Source: Sporolactobacillus sp. Y61
GTDB lineage: Bacteria > Bacillota > Bacilli > Bacillales > Sporolactobacillaceae
Assembly: GCF_040529185.1 (NCBI RefSeq)
Contig: NZ_CP159510.1
Span: 124,001-188,000, forward strand
Length of the DNA stretch: 64,000 bases
Reading direction: 5' to 3'
How positions within the stretch are numbered: the first letter of the stretch is position 1; each line of letters opens with the position of its first letter. A model generated the notes under the pieces. The model was not told the origin of the DNA, ran no database searches, and saw only the letters and a list, made by a program, of their open reading frames with translations. Of this stretch, positions 37,510-46,022 are shown piece after piece. The position numbers and the translations under genes were made by a program.

Positions 37510-37902
37510 TCAATGACTCGCTAAACGTTTTTCAAGATCTTCCTTAAACAATAGAATAGCATCAATATTTAAAGCAAAATCGTGGTCGCTGATATTAAAA
37601 TTGGTTATAAACTCGCCAGATCTCTCACGAACCATAATTGTCGAACGGCTATTGTCGCCAATATCATCCTGAGTTACAGCACTTCCGTAGAAATACCAGT
37701 TAGTTTCGGTAGGGGTATGAGCAGCGTTCTTGGATAAGTCTTTTTTTATTATTTCGCATAGATTATTCATTAAACTTTCATTAAGCCCAATGACTTTTCC
37801 GTACTCACCATCAACATAGATATCAGCATCTCCATACCAAATATTCCTGCTCGCTTGCTTTCCGTCATTTGAAGCATATGTTTCATCAAAAAGAATCTTC
37901 AT
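37510..37902 (-). CDS. Unknown 130-residue protein
   Basis: ATG at 37900-37902 is preceded by GGAGG at 8 bp, so this is likely a real gene. The product is acidic, soluble and without recognised domain (MKILFDETYASNDGKQASRN...). It contains SRSTIMVRERSGEFITNFN and ends in a charged helix. Small soluble proteins of this type in accessory regions are often immunity-like, but nothing here proves that. Confidence 0.65.
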   Translation of the reverse strand: MKILFDETYASNDGKQASRNIWYGDADIYVDGEYGKVIGLNESLMNNLCEIIKKDLSKNAAHTPTETNWYFYGSAVTQDDIGDNSRSTIMVRERSGEFITNFNISDHDFALNIDAILLFKEDLEKRLASH

Positions 37903-38014
37903 TTTCTTTATCCTCCATATAATGTGAATAATTTGCAGTTCAAAACTGGCGTTCAAATTCTAATTTGTTTTATCTGAATTATATAAAAGCTCTTTACTGA
38001 ACATAATTCTATAC

Positions 38015-38388
38015 CTATGCATATGAATCTAAAAGAAGTTTCTTTGTTCCTTTTTTATTTTCATCATCAATTATTAAATCACAAGTTAATTTGTCTATGT
38101 CACAGAAATCCATATCTGGTAACCAATGATTCATCATCAATCTGTCAAATGCTGCTTCACAACTTCTCCTAGGGGATCTTCCTATTGTTGTTGTAAAAAA
38201 GTTTGGTATGAATAATGATGCGTATGAATAAAATCGTCCCACGATTTGATAACTTCATCTTCATCACACAAATCAACTATTTCTATTTCTTCAAACTTCC
38301 TGTCTTCCACCGCACCCCATGCATTTTTCAACATTGCAATAGCTTCTACATCACTTTTTGGTGCGCTATATCCAAAAATAGTAACCAT
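38015..38388 (-). pseudogene. Frameshifted unknown gene
   Basis: MVTIFGYSAPKSDVEAIAML...IHTHHYSYQT in one frame continues as NFFTTTIGRSPRRSCEAAFD...NHWLPDMDFCDIDKL in another, the shift being near 38190-38200. Joined, it would be about 125 residues. I do not recognise the family. The start at 38388 has no clear ribosome site and overlaps the end of the small gene upstream. Confidence 0.5.
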
Positions 38389-38549
38389 TTTGGTTTATAG
38401 GTTTGTGATGCTTTTTCAAAAGTCTTTGCAATACACCAACGCATACAGCTTTCCACTGCGGTGTTTTGTGTTTCATTTGTTACATTCAATGCGATGCAGA
38501 ATTTCTCGGACACATCTGCATCCACTGTAAAGGTCACGCTCTGGTTCAC
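38346..38549 (-). CDS. Small ribbon-helix-helix-like protein
   Basis: A 67-residue frame starting MNQSVTFTVDADVSEKFCIA and containing NETQNTAVESCMRWCIAKTF. The pattern, a short strand then two helices, fits a ribbon-helix-helix DNA-binding or antitoxin-like protein. The last 15 or so residues overlap the next gene and may be an artefact of truncation. Confidence 0.4.
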   Translation of the reverse strand: MNQSVTFTVDADVSEKFCIALNVTNETQNTAVESCMRWCIAKTFEKASQTYKPKWLLFLDIAHQKVM

Positions 38550-38706
38550 CGTTTACGCCTCACTGTTTACTCTATAAAAAATTATATCTGTGATTTGTAT
38601 TTTGTGAATATTAATAATCTAATTTGTATTAACTCATCGCAATAAATATGAAAACACCCTGTATTTCAACAAGGTGTCAGATCCTAATAATATTTAGTTA
38701 TTCAGT

Positions 38707-38836
38707 TCAATTTTCAACATCTATACTAATGCCTGACCTGAATTCCACCTCAATTTTGTCATCATGCACTGTAACTGTCCGCAGTAAACAATAGTCGATT
38801 AAGTGCCTGACGTTAACATAGCTCAGACCCTGCTCT
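38707..38836 (-). pseudogene. Serine recombinase C-terminal scrap
   Basis: The minus strand encodes VRHLIDYCLLRTVTVHDDKI then EVEFRSGISIDVEN and a stop, matching the end of the serine recombinase remnant at 42151-42800 (VRQFIEKVTVHGNNFEVEFK). Only about 40 residues survive. Its 3' side has a hairpin AACACCCTG...CAAGGTGTC (38651-38676). Confidence 0.55.
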
Positions 38837-39455
38837 AGCCATGAACTTCTTCTGCAGCTATAGCGTCTTCTTTGGTAACATGAACTGTGGCAAATGGATG
38901 ATTAGGCGGAGCATAAATTGAATAAAGTTTCAGTGGAACATTACCTGTATTGATTAAATTATGCCAAGTTCCTGCGGGTATCATAATAGCAGAGTCATCA
39001 AATACCCTTCTCTCAAAGTTCAAATTCTCTGGACTATTCCCCATGCGAACAATCCCTTGACCTTGTTCAATTCGTAAAAATTGATCAACGTCTGAGTGCA
39101 TTTCCAGACCAATATCTTCACCAACATTAAGACTCATTAATGTTACTTGCAAGTGTGTTCCAGTCCATAAAGCGGTACGAAATGTATTGTTTTGCTTTGA
39201 TGCTTCATTGATATTTATGACAAATGGCCCTGGTCCATAATCTGTTAGCAAAATAGTTCCATTACCATTGGAAGAGCGAAAAGAAGCAAACCCGTTTATC
39301 TGCTCATTCTTTTTAGAATAAGGGCAGTAAGCGGAATGTCTTTCATAGTTATACACAGGTACATTAGCATAATTAGGATACTGATATTGATACCCATATG
39401 GGTTATAGTACATTTTTCTCATTCCCTCATCAGTTTTTCTAATTATCTTATGCAA
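38835..39455 (-). CDS. Cupin-domain protein
   Basis: About 190-206 residues with a Tyr/Asn/Pro-rich N-terminus (YYNPYGYQYQYPNYANVPVY) and one cupin barrel. The metal-ligand motif is GLEMHSDVDQFLRIEQGQG; the second motif is PAGTWHNLINTG. The start is uncertain among ATGs at 39455, 39422 and 39413; GAGGGA favours the last two. The N-terminus resembles coat-type spore proteins in composition, so a spore-associated role is possible but unproven. Confidence 0.85.
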   Translation of the reverse strand: MHKIIRKTDEGMRKMYYNPYGYQYQYPNYANVPVYNYERHSAYCPYSKKNEQINGFASFRSSNGNGTILLTDYGPGPFVININEASKQNNTFRTALWTGTHLQVTLMSLNVGEDIGLEMHSDVDQFLRIEQGQGIVRMGNSPENLNFERRVFDDSAIMIPAGTWHNLINTGNVPLKLYSIYAPPNHPFATVHVTKEDAIAAEEVHG

Positions 39456-39475
39456 TTGTTATCATGACTGTACTT

Positions 39476-39850
39476 AGGGTTTGTTGCACCCATCCCGATT
39501 TTCAGCAATTATAATTTTCAGACATATTTAGGCCTGAAAATTACCGAAAAACCTGCGAAAATAGAATCGACGTTCGGAAAAGCCATAAAAAAGCACAGAG
39601 AAACCCTGAGGCGTCTCTCTAAGTTCAAAACCAGAAACTTGAGCGCAATCACCGTTTCATTCCTGAGCATCGCGTAGATCTTGTCCAGCCCAAAGAGGTG
39701 TTTGGCCTGGCCCAAACTTTCCTTCAACCGGGATCCGGCCTTTAAAGTCGCTCTGCTCCACCCTTCGATCTGTTTTCCGGGCTTGTTTATCTTTCGGCTT
39801 CCGGCCGAGTTTCGGTCCGCTGAGCAAGATGTTACGTGCCTTGCAGAAAG
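39476..39850 (-). pseudogene. IS1182/IS5-like transposase, C-terminal remnant
   Basis: Frames on the minus strand read KARNILLSGPKLGRKPKDKQ, RRVEQSDFKGRIPVEGKFGP and NETVIALKFLVLNLERRLRV, the end of an IS1182/IS5-like transposase. At its outer edge GGGTTTGTTGCA (39478-39489) resembles the IS end GGGCTTGCTGAA seen near 35440. It may belong to the same IS type as the N-terminal remnant at 34800-35440. Confidence 0.6.
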
Positions 39851-40165
39851 CCCGATTCTTCCGATTGCGATAGAGTGTGTGGCCAGGACGGCTTCCGGAT
39901 AAAAGCCATAGCACCTTCGATAGGCTTCGACAGAGTCCTGAAGGGTTTTCCCCTCGTTGAAGTTGTCCCAGCCCAGTTATTCGACCAACAATTTTTCGTG
40001 TACACAGGTCCATGACTGAGGCCAGGTAGCACGAGCCCTCTTTGATCGTGTGAATATAAGTGATATCAGCCACCCATTTTTGGTTGATTTTTGTGGCTGT
40101 AAAGTCTTGAGCAAGTACATTTTTCTGTTCTCAACCGGTCTATAATTCTGCAATTTTTCACACAA
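39850..40165 (-). pseudogene. IS3-type transposase OrfB fragment
   Basis: Minus-strand frames give MCEKLQNYRPVENRKMYLLK, then MADITYIHTIKEGSCYLASV with MDLCTRKIVGR: the start of the rve integrase core of an IS3-family OrfB, including its first catalytic Asp. The sequence fuses into the IS1182-like remnant. Confidence 0.6.
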
Positions 40166-40302
40166 AAGGAGGCGCCGGCCTTTGGGTTTTGGCCTATAGA
40201 GATTTGGACCGCCCCTGCTCCTTCTTGTGGAAGTTTTGATTTTGTATTGCTAATCGTTATACAAAAGAATACAATAAAGAAAAAAGAAAGGTGGAATGAT
40301 TT

Positions 40303-40602
40303 ATGGCAGCTAAAACCGCAAATGTCCTTGCACGTGTTGAACCGGAAATAAAAGAAAAAGCTGAAGCAATTATGTCTCAATTGGGAGTGCCTGCTTCTGT
40401 TGTCATCAATATGCTTTACAAACAAATCATCATGACAAGGAGCATCCCTTTCTCTCTGTCCGTTCCCACTGCACCGATTGCTCTCGATGAAATGGATGCA
40501 GCACAATTCGATGCCATGATGCAAGCTGGGTTTGAAGATGCTAAAGCAAACCGTTCCCGTCCTGTAGCCGATGTATTTGCCGACTTAAGACGGGAGTTAT
40601 AA
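40303..40602 (+). CDS. RelB/DinJ-family antitoxin
   Basis: A 99-residue antitoxin. The N-terminal ribbon-helix-helix (NVLARVEPEIKEKAEAIMSQ, LGVPASVVINMLYKQIIM) is typical of RelB/DinJ. The C-terminal tail, rich in Asp/Ala/Arg, is the toxin-binding region. AGGTGG precedes ATG at 40303. The toxin gene follows 4 bp downstream, but it is clipped. Confidence 0.88.
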   Translation: MAAKTANVLARVEPEIKEKAEAIMSQLGVPASVVINMLYKQIIMTRSIPFSLSVPTAPIALDEMDAAQFDAMMQAGFEDAKANRSRPVADVFADLRREL

Positions 40603-40606
40603 AACG

Positions 40607-40846
40607 ATGGCTGAAACCTACGCTGTAAAAATTACCACTCAGGCAGAGGAACAGATGCAGGAAATCACACACTACATTGCTTCTAAACTGAAAGCCCCGA
40701 ATGCAGCACTAAATCTATTGGATGCGTTAGAGGATGTGATTTCCTCTTTCTCCGAATTTCCACAGCGAATTGCCCTTACTGAAGAAGAACCGTGGCACAG
40801 CTTCTGTTCAACATCAGAAAACATAGTAAACACCTCCGTTATTTGA
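40607..40846 (+). pseudogene. Truncated RelE/ParE-family toxin
   Basis: MAETYAVKITTQAEEQMQEI ... FPQRIALTEEEPWHS is the N-terminal two-thirds of a RelE/ParE toxin. After residue 65 or so the sequence changes to FCSTSENIVNTSVI. The expected final beta-strands, with the catalytic Arg and Tyr region, are missing. The pair probably no longer acts as a toxin-antitoxin system. Confidence 0.75.
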
Positions 40847-40856
40847 AACTCTTACT

Positions 40857-40985
40857 TCTCCTCAGTATCTTCTTTAATGCCAAATAGAACCTTCAGGTCA
40901 TTGAAGTTGTATGGATAAGAATTATCACCGTCAAAACGAACATTCCTGTGTCCGTTGTCATATTCAATTTCAACTTCCCACTGTG
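40857..40985 (-). pseudogene. 3' remnant of a paralogue of the 41094 gene
   Basis: The minus strand reads TQWEVEIEYDNGHRNVRFDG followed by DNSYPYNFNDLKVLFGIKED, then TEEK and a stop. This is nearly the same as the C-terminus of the neighbouring gene (TQWELEFEYDNGHRPVRFDG). It is the tail of a tandem duplicate whose 5' part is gone. Confidence 0.8.
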
Positions 40986-41093
40986 TACTGATAGGTTACA
41001 CCTAATTGAACGGATGAGTTAAGGTCATATAAACTTGGTTCAACGATACTATCCGCCTGGATCATAGGTATGTATTTTGACAACATATCGTAT

Positions 41094-41777
41094 TTACTCA
41101 TCCTCGTCCTCCTCCTCAGTATCGTCAATGCCAAATAACATCTGGAACTTATCGAAGTTATATGGGTATGAGTTATCACCATCAAACCTTACCGGTCTAT
41201 GGCCGTTGTCATATTCAAATTCCAGCTCCCACTGCGTACCATCACACACTGTGAATCCAAAGCGCTTAGTTGAATATCGTCTGCTCCATTCACCGATGTG
41301 TAGATCCTGAAGTGCGGCTATGAAAGTATCCTTTGTAAATGGCTCCTTATTATCATAATTTAACAATAAGAGTGGTTCTTCATCTTCCCATAATTTTGTA
41401 TAGGCTTTCAATCCATCTGATAGTTCTACAACATAACTACGGTGGCCAACAAAGAAACCGCCAATGCTAAAGGTAATCTTGCAGATAGCATCCATATTTG
41501 CGTCAAAGTCGGCAACCTTTTCTTCTGCCTTTGATAAGGTATAAGTTCCACCAGCTTCAGCATAGGCTTGCCTGGCTCCTTCCAAGTATTCACGAGTCCA
41601 GTGAAGGCACGTTTCTTTACTTGGATGCACAATAGGTACTATGCCATAGTCTGGGTTTTCCATTGTATTTTTAAGGCGGCCTATTTCTTGCTTAAGCCCA
41701 CGTATAACGGTCAGAATTTGTTCTTTAGTTTTTCCTTTGAGATACTCTTCATAGTATCCTTCCGGGCTGATCATCAT
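41094..41777 (-). CDS. Unknown 227-residue acidic protein
   Basis: A soluble protein with a predicted coiled N-terminal helix (YLKGKTKEQILTVIRGLKQE) and a mixed C-terminal half ending in an Asp/Glu run. I do not recognise the domain. The middle resembles small solute-sensing folds only in having alternating strands. The ATG pair at 41772-41777 lies 16 bp after the Xre gene, so the two form an operon. A partial paralogue remnant follows at 40857-40985. Confidence 0.75.
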   Translation of the reverse strand: MMISPEGYYEEYLKGKTKEQILTVIRGLKQEIGRLKNTMENPDYGIVPIVHPSKETCLHWTREYLEGARQAYAEAGGTYTLSKAEEKVADFDANMDAICKITFSIGGFFVGHRSYVVELSDGLKAYTKLWEDEEPLLLLNYDNKEPFTKDTFIAALQDLHIGEWSRRYSTKRFGFTVCDGTQWELEFEYDNGHRPVRFDGDNSYPYNFDKFQMLFGIDDTEEEDEDE

Positions 41778-41792
41778 ATTAGGTCGCCTCCT

Positions 41793-42017
41793 TTACTCAT
41801 TTCCTGTCTTTATTTCATTGCCATTGGGCAGAATGAAAGCCTGCTCAAACTTAACATCCATCACATCTGCTATGGCCTTAAGTTCTTCTAATGTAATAGT
41901 CTCACGCTTCAGCTTCTTCCCGAAGTTCTGTGGTGACTGGCCTAACCGTCTGGCCAATTCTGAAACGCTGATATTCATTTGTTCACATAGCTGTCGAATC
42001 ATGTCCGAAGTTTTCAA
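41793..42017 (-). CDS. Xre-family HTH regulator
   Basis: A 74-residue, single-domain Cro/C1-type DNA-binding protein. The helix-turn-helix is ISVSELARRLGQSPQNFGKK, with the usual LEELKAIADVMDVKFE helix after it. It is the first gene of a two-gene operon with the unknown 227-residue protein and probably controls it. Confidence 0.88.
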   Translation of the reverse strand: MKTSDMIRQLCEQMNISVSELARRLGQSPQNFGKKLKRETITLEELKAIADVMDVKFEQAFILPNGNEIKTGNE

Positions 42018-42150
42018 TATAATTCCTCCAAACCTTAATAGGAATATTGTAAATCATTTGGTTTCAATTTGCGATATTAACATATAAATGTTTACAAACA
42101 ACAAACCCGCAATTTAGGTACGTGAGTTACGAATTTTGTTGTGTTACTAA

Positions 42151-42800
42151 TTATTTATCGATTTGGATTTCGATTCCTGATTTGAATTCTACTTCAAAGT
42201 TATTACCGTGTACTGTAACTTTTTCAATAAACTGCCTTACCAACTGTTCATCATATTCCTCCAACTCGCAGGATTGTTCATTCAAAAAATCAGTCATTTC
42301 ACTGATTCGTCGTCTTTTCCCTTCTCGCTCTGCATTTTCAACCAGTGCATTTTGCTTCAATTCTCGAAGGCGGTAAATTTCATCAGCTACATCTTCATAG
42401 TCATTCATGACTTTGCTTGGAGAAACTGTTGTTGTAATTCTTCCAATTTGCTATCAATGTCATCGATGGCATTATCATTTTCTTCATTAAATACAGTGGT
42501 TATTTTTTTCTGCAACGCCTGGAGGAAGGGTTCTTTGTTAGCTAAAAGTTCGTTAATTGCCTTGACCACTGCTGTCTGCAATGTTTCTTCGTTTATGGTA
42601 GGGGCATGCCATAATGGTCAGCAGGACTTCACCCTTAGAATCCATGGTGTTAATATTCTCTTTCTCAAAGAATACAGCGGTGCTTTTATCCTTTAACTGA
42701 CGAATGTACTTAAGGCAGTCCAACGTGTTTCTGGCAAATCGGCTACACATGTTTATCCGTTCGACCTGTTTCCTCAATAAATAAAATAAGGATTTCCACG
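42151..42800 (-). pseudogene. Decayed large serine recombinase
   Basis: Fragments on the minus strand include [40 protein letters not shown] (catalytic-domain end), then [20 protein letters not shown], and in another frame DYEDVADEIYRLRELKQNAL through VTVHGNNFEVEFKSGIEIQI. The N-terminal Ser region is missing and there are frameshifts near 42408 and 42600. It marks the end of a former mobile island next to rlmCD. Confidence 0.75.
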
Positions 42801-42886
42801 GCAAAAGACACTGCCAGACATTGGGCAGAAAACCCTTCACTCTTAGAAACCCTTTATTTATCAATGTTTTGCGTAGTCCTGTAGTA

Positions 42887-44266
42887 CTATTTCTCCACCC
42901 TAGACATCAATACCACGCACTCCACATGTGTCGTCTGTGGGAACATGTCCACTGGCTGAACTTTTTTAATATCATATCCGCCTGGTACCAGCATTTTCAG
43001 ATCGCGGGCAAGGGTTGCCGGATTACACGATACATAAACGATCCGATCAGGTTTCATGTCCAGCATGGTCTGAATCAGGGCAGCGTCGCAGCCTTTGCGC
43101 GGTGGATCCACAACGATTACGTCCGGTTTAATACCCTGATCACGCCACTTCGGTATAACTTCCTCCGCCTTACCGGTTTCAAAGCGGGCATTCGCAATCT
43201 GGTTCAGTTCGGCATTTTTTCGTGCGTCCTCAATCGCCTCGGGGACGATTTCCACACCGTAGACCTGTTTCGCTTGTCCTGCAAGGAAAAGGGAGATCGT
43301 ACCGATGCCGCAATAAGCGTCAATCACTGTCTCCTCTCCGGTGAGTCCCGCAAATTCGAGTGCTTTACCGTAGAGCACTTCCGTCTGCTGCGGATTAACC
43401 TGAAAAAAGGAACGGGCGGAAATAGCGAATCTGACCGTGCCAATCTGGTCATAGATGACGTCGCGCCCCCACAGCGTTTTCGTTGTTTCTCCGAATATAG
43501 CGTTCGTCCGTTTCAGATTGATATTCTGCATGATTGACTTGATCTGCGGGTATTTGCCGATTAACGTTTTGATCAGTTTTTTCCGGTGCGGGAGGTCTTT
43601 GGTTCGTGTGACAAGAACAACCATGACTTCACCGGTATTCCGGCCGGTCCGCGCCATGACATGACGGAGAACGCCGTGGTTTTTCGACTCATTGTAGGGT
43701 TCGACTCCCGCCGTCTCCATAAATGTCCTGGCTGTCTGTACGATTTCGTCAATCAGCGGATCGGTGATCAGACAGTGATCCATCGGAACAATATCGTGAC
43801 TGCGTTTTCGATAAAAGCCAAAAGCAAAGGAACCGTGCTGAATCGCAACTGGAACCTGAATTTTATTCCGGTAGTACCATGGATTCGCCATGCCGAGTGT
43901 CTTTTCCACATTAATTTCTTTAAACCCGCCGATATGTGCAAGGGCATCCCGCACCAGGCCGCGTTTGAAGTCGAGCTGAGCGCCGGCCGCAACGTGCTGA
44001 ATGGCGCATCCGCCGCACTGATCGAAAATCGGGCAGGGCGGATCGGTTCGCATGCGGCTTCGCTCAGTCAGCTCACAAATCCGGGCAAATCCATAATTTT
44101 TCTTTGTCTTCACTACCTGTACCCTGGCCTTCTCACCAGGCAGCGCCCCCGGAACGAACAAAGTGTAGCCGCCTGTTGTTTTTGCTACACCCGATCCATC
44201 CTGAGTCAGATCGGAAAATGAGACCTCTATTTGATCATTTTTTGAAACAGGCAGGGTTTTGGACAT
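42887..44266 (-). CDS. rlmCD: 23S rRNA (uracil-5-)-methyltransferase RlmCD
   Basis: A 459-residue TrmA/RlmD-family enzyme using SAM to make m5U in 23S rRNA. A TRAM domain comes first (residues about 5-65). The Fe-S cysteines are in [16 protein letters not shown] plus Cys in MDHCLI. SAM motif [13 protein letters not shown] and the catalytic [12 protein letters not shown] with DPPRKGCD follow. In Bacillus-type genomes the single YefA/RlmCD protein modifies two sites, which is the basis of the name. The gene position after dagK and gatB matches Bacillus. Confidence 0.93.
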   Translation of the reverse strand: MSKTLPVSKNDQIEVSFSDLTQDGSGVAKTTGGYTLFVPGALPGEKARVQVVKTKKNYGFARICELTERSRMRTDPPCPIFDQCGGCAIQHVAAGAQLDFKRGLVRDALAHIGGFKEINVEKTLGMANPWYYRNKIQVPVAIQHGSFAFGFYRKRSHDIVPMDHCLITDPLIDEIVQTARTFMETAGVEPYNESKNHGVLRHVMARTGRNTGEVMVVLVTRTKDLPHRKKLIKTLIGKYPQIKSIMQNINLKRTNAIFGETTKTLWGRDVIYDQIGTVRFAISARSFFQVNPQQTEVLYGKALEFAGLTGEETVIDAYCGIGTISLFLAGQAKQVYGVEIVPEAIEDARKNAELNQIANARFETGKAEEVIPKWRDQGIKPDVIVVDPPRKGCDAALIQTMLDMKPDRIVYVSCNPATLARDLKMLVPGGYDIKKVQPVDMFPQTTHVECVVLMSRVEK

Positions 44267-44370
44267 GATTTATTGCTCCTTTCCGGTTAAAAAGCCACGG
44301 CTTTGTTAACCCCATGAAAAAAGTGTACCCGCCCAGGTCATGCGGACACACCTTAGTCACTCCATTCCTT

Positions 44371-45309
44371 TTACTGCAGCGATTGCTCAATCTGTGTTAA
44401 TAACGCTGACTGCTCCTCAGAGACTTTCTTCGGTACCATTAACTGAAGATGTTGACGAAGATTAACGATTTCTCCGGGAAGATCACCGCCGTATTCCCCG
44501 TCAATGTTCAGTTGCATCTTTTCATTTGTTTCAATTTTGATCCGGCTCGCCTGAGCGTAGATCACTTTTGGATCTTTCATATGTTCACCGCGTGAAGCAA
44601 GTGAAGCCAGGCGGATAAATTCAGCCAGATTAACCGCTTTTAAAATGATCAGGTCAAACAGACCATCATTCAGCCGGGCATCCGGTGCAAGCCGTTCGAA
44701 ACCACCGACGGAATTTGTATTGGATACAAGAAAAAGCATGATATCCCCGGAGAAGGTCTCCTGATCATAGTGAATCGTACAGTTTGTCGGGCGAAGTGAA
44801 GGCAGCATTTCAATGCCCTTGATATAATAGGCCAGCTGACCGAGCATCGTCTTCAGTTTGCTCGGAACGTCGTAGCTGAGTTCCGTCAATTTTCCGGCAC
44901 CGGCAATATTGATGAAATAGCGGTCATTCACTTTTCCGATATCAACGGGCATTTCGTAACCTGCACACAGCACGTCGCAGGCTTTGACTATATCGCGCGG
45001 GATATTTACTGCCCGGGCGAAATCATTGGTCGTACCCATCGGAAGAACACCCAGCCTTGGCCTGTATTCATTCTCAGCAAGTCCGTTAATGACTTCATTA
45101 ATCGTCCCGTCTCCACCTGCTGCAATCACCAGATCGAACTTCCTTTTCACTGCCAGATGTGCACCACGGGTTGCATCACCCTTACCTTTTGTTGCATACG
45201 CTGATGCTTCATAGCCCGCGCCTTCCAGTCTGTCCAGTATATAGGCGATGCTCTTTTTCGCCATCTCTCGCCCGGAAGTTGGATTATATATCAATCTTGC
45301 CTTCTTCAT
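44371..45309 (-). CDS. dagK: Diacylglycerol kinase DagK (YerQ)
   Basis: A 312-residue soluble lipid kinase recycling diacylglycerol to phosphatidic acid. The catalytic-domain signature IAAGGDGTINEVINGL (GGDGT) is at about residues 62-77, and GVLPMGTTNDFARA follows. Opening MKKARLIYNPTSGRE is standard. The gene is downstream of the gatCAB region, as in Bacillus, although ackA, a DedA-like gene and gaps intervene here. Confidence 0.95.
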   Translation of the reverse strand: MKKARLIYNPTSGREMAKKSIAYILDRLEGAGYEASAYATKGKGDATRGAHLAVKRKFDLVIAAGGDGTINEVINGLAENEYRPRLGVLPMGTTNDFARAVNIPRDIVKACDVLCAGYEMPVDIGKVNDRYFINIAGAGKLTELSYDVPSKLKTMLGQLAYYIKGIEMLPSLRPTNCTIHYDQETFSGDIMLFLVSNTNSVGGFERLAPDARLNDGLFDLIILKAVNLAEFIRLASLASRGEHMKDPKVIYAQASRIKIETNEKMQLNIDGEYGGDLPGEIVNLRQHLQLMVPKKVSEEQSALLTQIEQSLQ

Positions 45310-46022
45310 GCTTTATCACCCAATCACTCTCTGTATAGCAAGTACCGTCGGACACACCCGTGGGGATCCTCCGTTATTTTTATCTGAATAAAAGCTAACT
45401 ACGATAATTATATTTGAATCCTTTTTTAAAAGCAAAGCATCAATGACAACTGCTCGATCACGTAAATTCAGAGGGTACGAAAAAAAAGAGAAGGTGATCC
45501 TTCTCAACCCCTTACAAAAGAAGGGGACTTCCCTCCATTATGGTAAAAAAACAGGCGGAGTGAAACACAGACCCCCTGCTCTCTCTTCTTATTTATTTTC
45601 GGCATTTTTTTCAGATCAGCTGATCAACGGTCTCCAGCCTTTTTTATTATCTGCTGAAATAACAGGTAGCCCCCGGCAGAAAAGGGGAGAACAAACAGAG
45701 AAAGAAGCAGAACGATACCGGTCGAAGTGAAGCCAGAGTGAGCCTTCAGTACCGAAGCCGGCTGACAGGGGTTATTCCCTCCTGATAACAGATCATCCAT
45801 AGTTTATTTCATCTTTCGGCACCGTAAATTTAAAATGAATCCGGCAGAAAACGGCCAAACCCCTGTTTTTTCACTTCTGATCGTCATATGATAATGATTT
45901 ACGAAACAACGGAACAGCCGTCTTCTCGTTTTTTCGATACTACTCTTTTCACCTGCTCTGTTTTCTGAACACTTCTGTAAGTGTTTCATTAATAGCCTAT
46001 CGAAATCCTTCTGATCCCCGGT
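45310..46022. other. Gene-free stretch between dagK and ackA
   Basis: About 710 bp without a convincing gene on either strand. Short open frames here lack ribosome sites and protein-like composition. Small inverted repeats are present (for example CCCCTTACAAAAGAAGGGG near 45509-45527), but I can assign no function. Confidence 0.5.

Noticed and set aside
43586..44221. Plus-strand frame of 211 codons inside rlmCD
   Set aside because: Antisense shadow of the conserved methyltransferase gene.
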